Of a DNA stretch of 8,183 nt, positions 6,471-8,183 are shown one piece after another. The DNA comes from VFHP01 sp964443385. GTDB taxonomy: Bacteria > Chloroflexota > Dehalococcoidia > Lucifugimonadales > UBA2985. The DNA lies in NCBI GenBank assembly GCA_964443385.1, contig CAYUCO010000103.1, positions 1 to 8,183 of the forward strand, in the 5' to 3' direction. A program made the position numbers and the translations under genes. The notes below the pieces were generated by a model. It searched no databases and had not been told where the DNA came from. It saw only the letters and a program-made list of their open reading frames with translations. Numbering within the stretch: position 1 is the stretch's first letter; every line of letters starts with the position of its first letter.

Positions 6471-7187
6471 GTGAGTAACAAACAGGAAATTAAGGCCTTG
6501 ATTTTTGATGTATTCGGGACTGTAGTGGATTGGAGAACTAGTATAATCAACGAGTGTGAGAAACTCGGTAAGATTAAAAACATCCAAACAGATTGGCACT
6601 CGTTCGCCGATAAATGGAGAGGTAAATACGGCCCCTTCATGGAGAAGGTGCGCTCTGGGAGTCTCCAATGGACAAATCTAGATTCATTGCATCGTATGGC
6701 ATTGGATGAATTACTGATTGAATTTAATATCACAAACCTAAACGAAGGAGAAAGACAAAACTTGAACAAAGTATGGCACAGGTTAATGCCTTGGCCCGAT
6801 TCGGTCTCTGGTTTAACTAAGTTGAAAACCAACTTCATAATCGGCACTCTATCTAATGGAAATATTTCCTTACTCATAAATATGGCTAAGAATGCTGGAC
6901 TGCCTTGGGATTGTATATTCTCAGCGGAGTTAGCCAAAGCATACAAGCCTGATCCAATAGTATATAAAACAGCTGTATCTTTGCTTGAGAAAGACCCGAG
7001 TGAAATATTGATGGTGGCTGCTCATAAAGGAGATTTGATGGCAGCCAAAAAAGTAGGCCTTAGAACAGCATATATTCCGCGCCCTCTAGAATATGGACCG
7101 AACCCTGTAACTGACACTGATACTGATTATGCCTTCGACATAGAAGCGTCAGATATTAATGACTTGGCTGTCAAATTACAAATATGA
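6471..7187 (+). CDS. Type II haloacid-dehalogenase-like HAD hydrolase
   Basis: 238 residues from GTG 6471, the usual length for HAD subfamily IA variant 2. Motif I is IFDVFGT with nucleophile Asp13 and Thr17; an Arg50 in KWRGKY may match the substrate-carboxylate arginine; motif II is TLSNGN with Ser128-Asn129; motif III is AYKPDPIVY with Lys159 and Tyr165; motif IV is AAHKGDL with Asp188. By alignment with L-2-haloacid dehalogenase, Asp13, Thr17, Ser128, Lys159, Tyr165 and Asp188 are kept, but the Ser and Asn that precede the last Asp (Ser175 and Asn177 there) are Ala183 and His185 here. It hydrolyses a small substrate in the cytoplasm through an aspartyl-ester intermediate: a 2-haloacid, or a phosphate ester as in most HADs. 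An upstream in-frame TTG at 6423 would overlap the membrane-protein gene by 47 bases and was rejected. GGTGGA lies about 12 bases upstream, a little far, so coupling to the preceding stop is likely. Confidence 0.87.
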   Translation: MSNKQEIKALIFDVFGTVVDWRTSIINECEKLGKIKNIQTDWHSFADKWRGKYGPFMEKVRSGSLQWTNLDSLHRMALDELLIEFNITNLNEGERQNLNKVWHRLMPWPDSVSGLTKLKTNFIIGTLSNGNISLLINMAKNAGLPWDCIFSAELAKAYKPDPIVYKTAVSLLEKDPSEILMVAAHKGDLMAAKKVGLRTAYIPRPLEYGPNPVTDTDTDYAFDIEASDINDLAVKLQI

Positions 7188-7213
7188 TCCTTAGTGATTG
7201 AATATTATACAGA

Positions 7214-7222
7214 TGTTATAAT
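7214..7222 (+). promoter_or_regulatory. Extended -10 promoter of the deacetylase gene
   Basis: TGT directly followed by TATAAT, the extended -10 form that can work without a -35 box; none is seen at the right spacing. Transcription would begin near 7229, about 29 bases before ATG 7258, making the deacetylase and the MFS gene a unit apart from the HAD gene. Confidence 0.5.
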
Positions 7223-7257
7223 AGCCCCTGTGCCTTATTACAAAACTTGGAGATAAT

Positions 7258-8019
7258 ATGACGACTCAATATCCTGAAAATGAAAACCCCTCAGAGCCAT
7301 GGTTAACATATAAGAGAGCGCTAGTGGTAATGGCACATCCAGATGATGCAGAATTTGGATGTGGAGGAACCCTTGCAAAGCTTGTAAATAATGGTATGGA
7401 GCTGGCCTACGTGGTTTGTACCAACGGAAACAAGGGCAGCAATGACCTGACAATGACCTCGGATAGATTGGCTGTCATAAGGGAGTCTGAACAAAGAGGG
7501 GCCTGCTCAGTAATAGGAGCAACAGGAGTTACATTTTTAGGTTATGGAGATGGAGAACTAGAGGCAAGCGTAGAACTTATAGGAAAAATTGTAAGAGAAA
7601 TAAGGAAATTTAAACCAGATATAGTTATATGCCAGGACCCTTGGAGAGCAAGGCATAACCACAGAGACCATCGTAATGCAGGTCAAGCTACTTTCGACGC
7701 TGTTTACCCATACGCCCGAGATCACCTTCATTTTCCTGAGCAATTAGAAGCAGGGCTTGAAACTCATAAGGTATTGGAAATATACGCTACTATGACTGAA
7801 AACCCTGACGTTATAGTTGATATATCAGACTCCATACACCATAAGATTAATGCACTTAAGGAGCACAAGAGTCAAATCGGTGACCCTGACGCTCTAGAAG
7901 AGCGTATACTTAGCAACACATCTGAACTGGCTAAGAGCCACGGACTCGAATACGCAGAAGGTTTTAGAAGACATACATTCAGTTTCGGAAGGGCACCCAC
8001 GCCGAAAACCCAAGCCTAA
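7258..8019 (+). CDS. LmbE/PIG-L-family zinc deacetylase
   Basis: 253 residues, normal for the family. The N-terminal metal motif is AHPDDAEFGCGG at residues 26-37 (His27, Asp29 and Asp30), and the second metal motif is HRDH at 135-138 (His138 as the likely third ligand, His135 nearby). By comparison with MshB, His27, Asp30 and His138 bind zinc and Asp29 acts as the base. Between them lie a TNGNKGS loop and FLGYGDGEL (93-101), typical of the family. Members remove N-acetyl groups from GlcNAc-type sugars, in mycothiol and bacillithiol synthesis, in glycolipids, or in antibiotic and catabolic contexts. No partner thiol-biosynthesis gene is in view, so the substrate is unknown. The start is supported by GGAG 5 bases upstream (7249-7252). 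It is followed after 13 bases by an MFS-like gene, suggesting the product or substrate crosses the membrane. Confidence 0.9.
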   Translation: MTTQYPENENPSEPWLTYKRALVVMAHPDDAEFGCGGTLAKLVNNGMELAYVVCTNGNKGSNDLTMTSDRLAVIRESEQRGACSVIGATGVTFLGYGDGELEASVELIGKIVREIRKFKPDIVICQDPWRARHNHRDHRNAGQATFDAVYPYARDHLHFPEQLEAGLETHKVLEIYATMTENPDVIVDISDSIHHKINALKEHKSQIGDPDALEERILSNTSELAKSHGLEYAEGFRRHTFSFGRAPTPKTQA

Positions 8020-8032
8020 ACAAAAATACACT

Positions 8033-8183
8033 ATGAATGTCCCAAAAAATCTTTCTCTATCATGGGTAAGTTATAACGGCAAAATTATCGTTATATCAAA
8101 ATCTCTTAACACATTCGCTCACGCTTTCATTGCCATATTGCTAGGCATATATTTAGCTGATATAGGATTCACAATTATCCAGG
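8033..8183 (+). CDS. Probable MFS transporter, 3' truncated by the window edge
   Basis: Translating after the deacetylase gives an ATG at 8033 and 50 open codons to the window end. Residues 1-26 are polar to mixed, then TFAHAFIAILLGIYLADIGF (27-46) forms the first membrane helix and loop. That pattern, a small residue-rich helix ending in LGIYLADIGF and then TIIQ, resembles the first helix of major facilitator transporters (commonly LGLYLxxLGxxxxQ). Only the beginning is visible, so the family call is tentative and the substrate unknown. No ribosome-binding site is seen; it is 13 bases behind the deacetylase stop and probably translated from the same message. Confidence 0.6.
   Translation, partial: MNVPKNLSLSWVSYNGKIIVISKSLNTFAHAFIAILLGIYLADIGFTIIQ

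Noticed and set aside
6419..6946. Minus-strand frame of 175 residues opposite the HAD gene
   Set aside because: The opposite strand holds all four HAD motifs; the frame is a by-product of its codon use. The same holds for 5536-5943 opposite the permease.
1114..8183. Intrinsic terminators, tRNA, CRISPR or insertion-sequence ends
   Set aside because: The intergenic gaps were read on both strands; no GC-rich hairpin with a T-run, cloverleaf, spaced repeat array or terminal inverted repeats was seen.

Overview
The window is a compact, AT-rich bacterial segment (roughly 40% GC by eye, not computed). It holds ten protein genes or gene fragments, mostly small-molecule catabolism enzymes and transporters, and no RNA genes, insertion sequences or CRISPR. 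The mix of a fused tandem CaiB/BaiF CoA-transferase, VOC proteins, a type II HAD, an epoxide hydrolase, a LmbE/PIG-L deacetylase and EamA and MFS transporters resembles the degradative islands of marine Chloroflexota of the SAR202/Dehalococcoidia type. That taxonomic guess is inference from gene content and base composition; no marker gene is present.

Layout. (1) Positions 1-1113, plus strand: an epoxide hydrolase of the alpha/beta-hydrolase fold, cut at its 5' end by the window edge. (2) Positions 5161 down to 1115, minus strand: a five-gene run read as VOC protein (metal ligands intact), 75-residue unknown protein, 891-residue double CoA-transferase, second VOC protein (metal ligands lost), and a 38-residue single-helix membrane protein. 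That last gene ends one base from the stop of the convergent epoxide hydrolase. (3) Positions 5234-7187, plus strand, divergent from the run: a ten-helix EamA/DMT permease, an 85-residue two-helix membrane protein and a type II haloacid-dehalogenase-like HAD hydrolase, the last two being one base apart. (4) Positions 7258-8183, plus strand: a LmbE/PIG-L deacetylase behind an extended -10 promoter, then the first 50 codons of an apparent MFS transporter that runs off the window.

How the genes may work together. The minus-strand run looks like one catabolic unit. The CoA-transferase would activate a carboxylic acid to its CoA thioester, and a VOC enzyme would act on the substrate or product. 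Only the first half of the CoA-transferase keeps the catalytic aspartate (D185); the second has tryptophan (W650) there, so the fusion probably pairs one active and one structural or regulatory half. The substrate cannot be read from the sequence. The epoxide hydrolase and HAD hydrolase fit a theme of opening or hydrolysing small organic compounds, and the EamA and MFS proteins could import substrates or export products.

Gene starts were revised where ribosome-binding sites or overlaps required it: TTG at 1713, ATG at 5161, ATG at 5234 and GTG at 6471. Two further reading frames were found by direct translation: the 38-residue membrane protein and the MFS fragment. No stretch over 300 bases lacks a gene; the largest gaps (about 60-110 bases) hold promoter candidates and short repeats.
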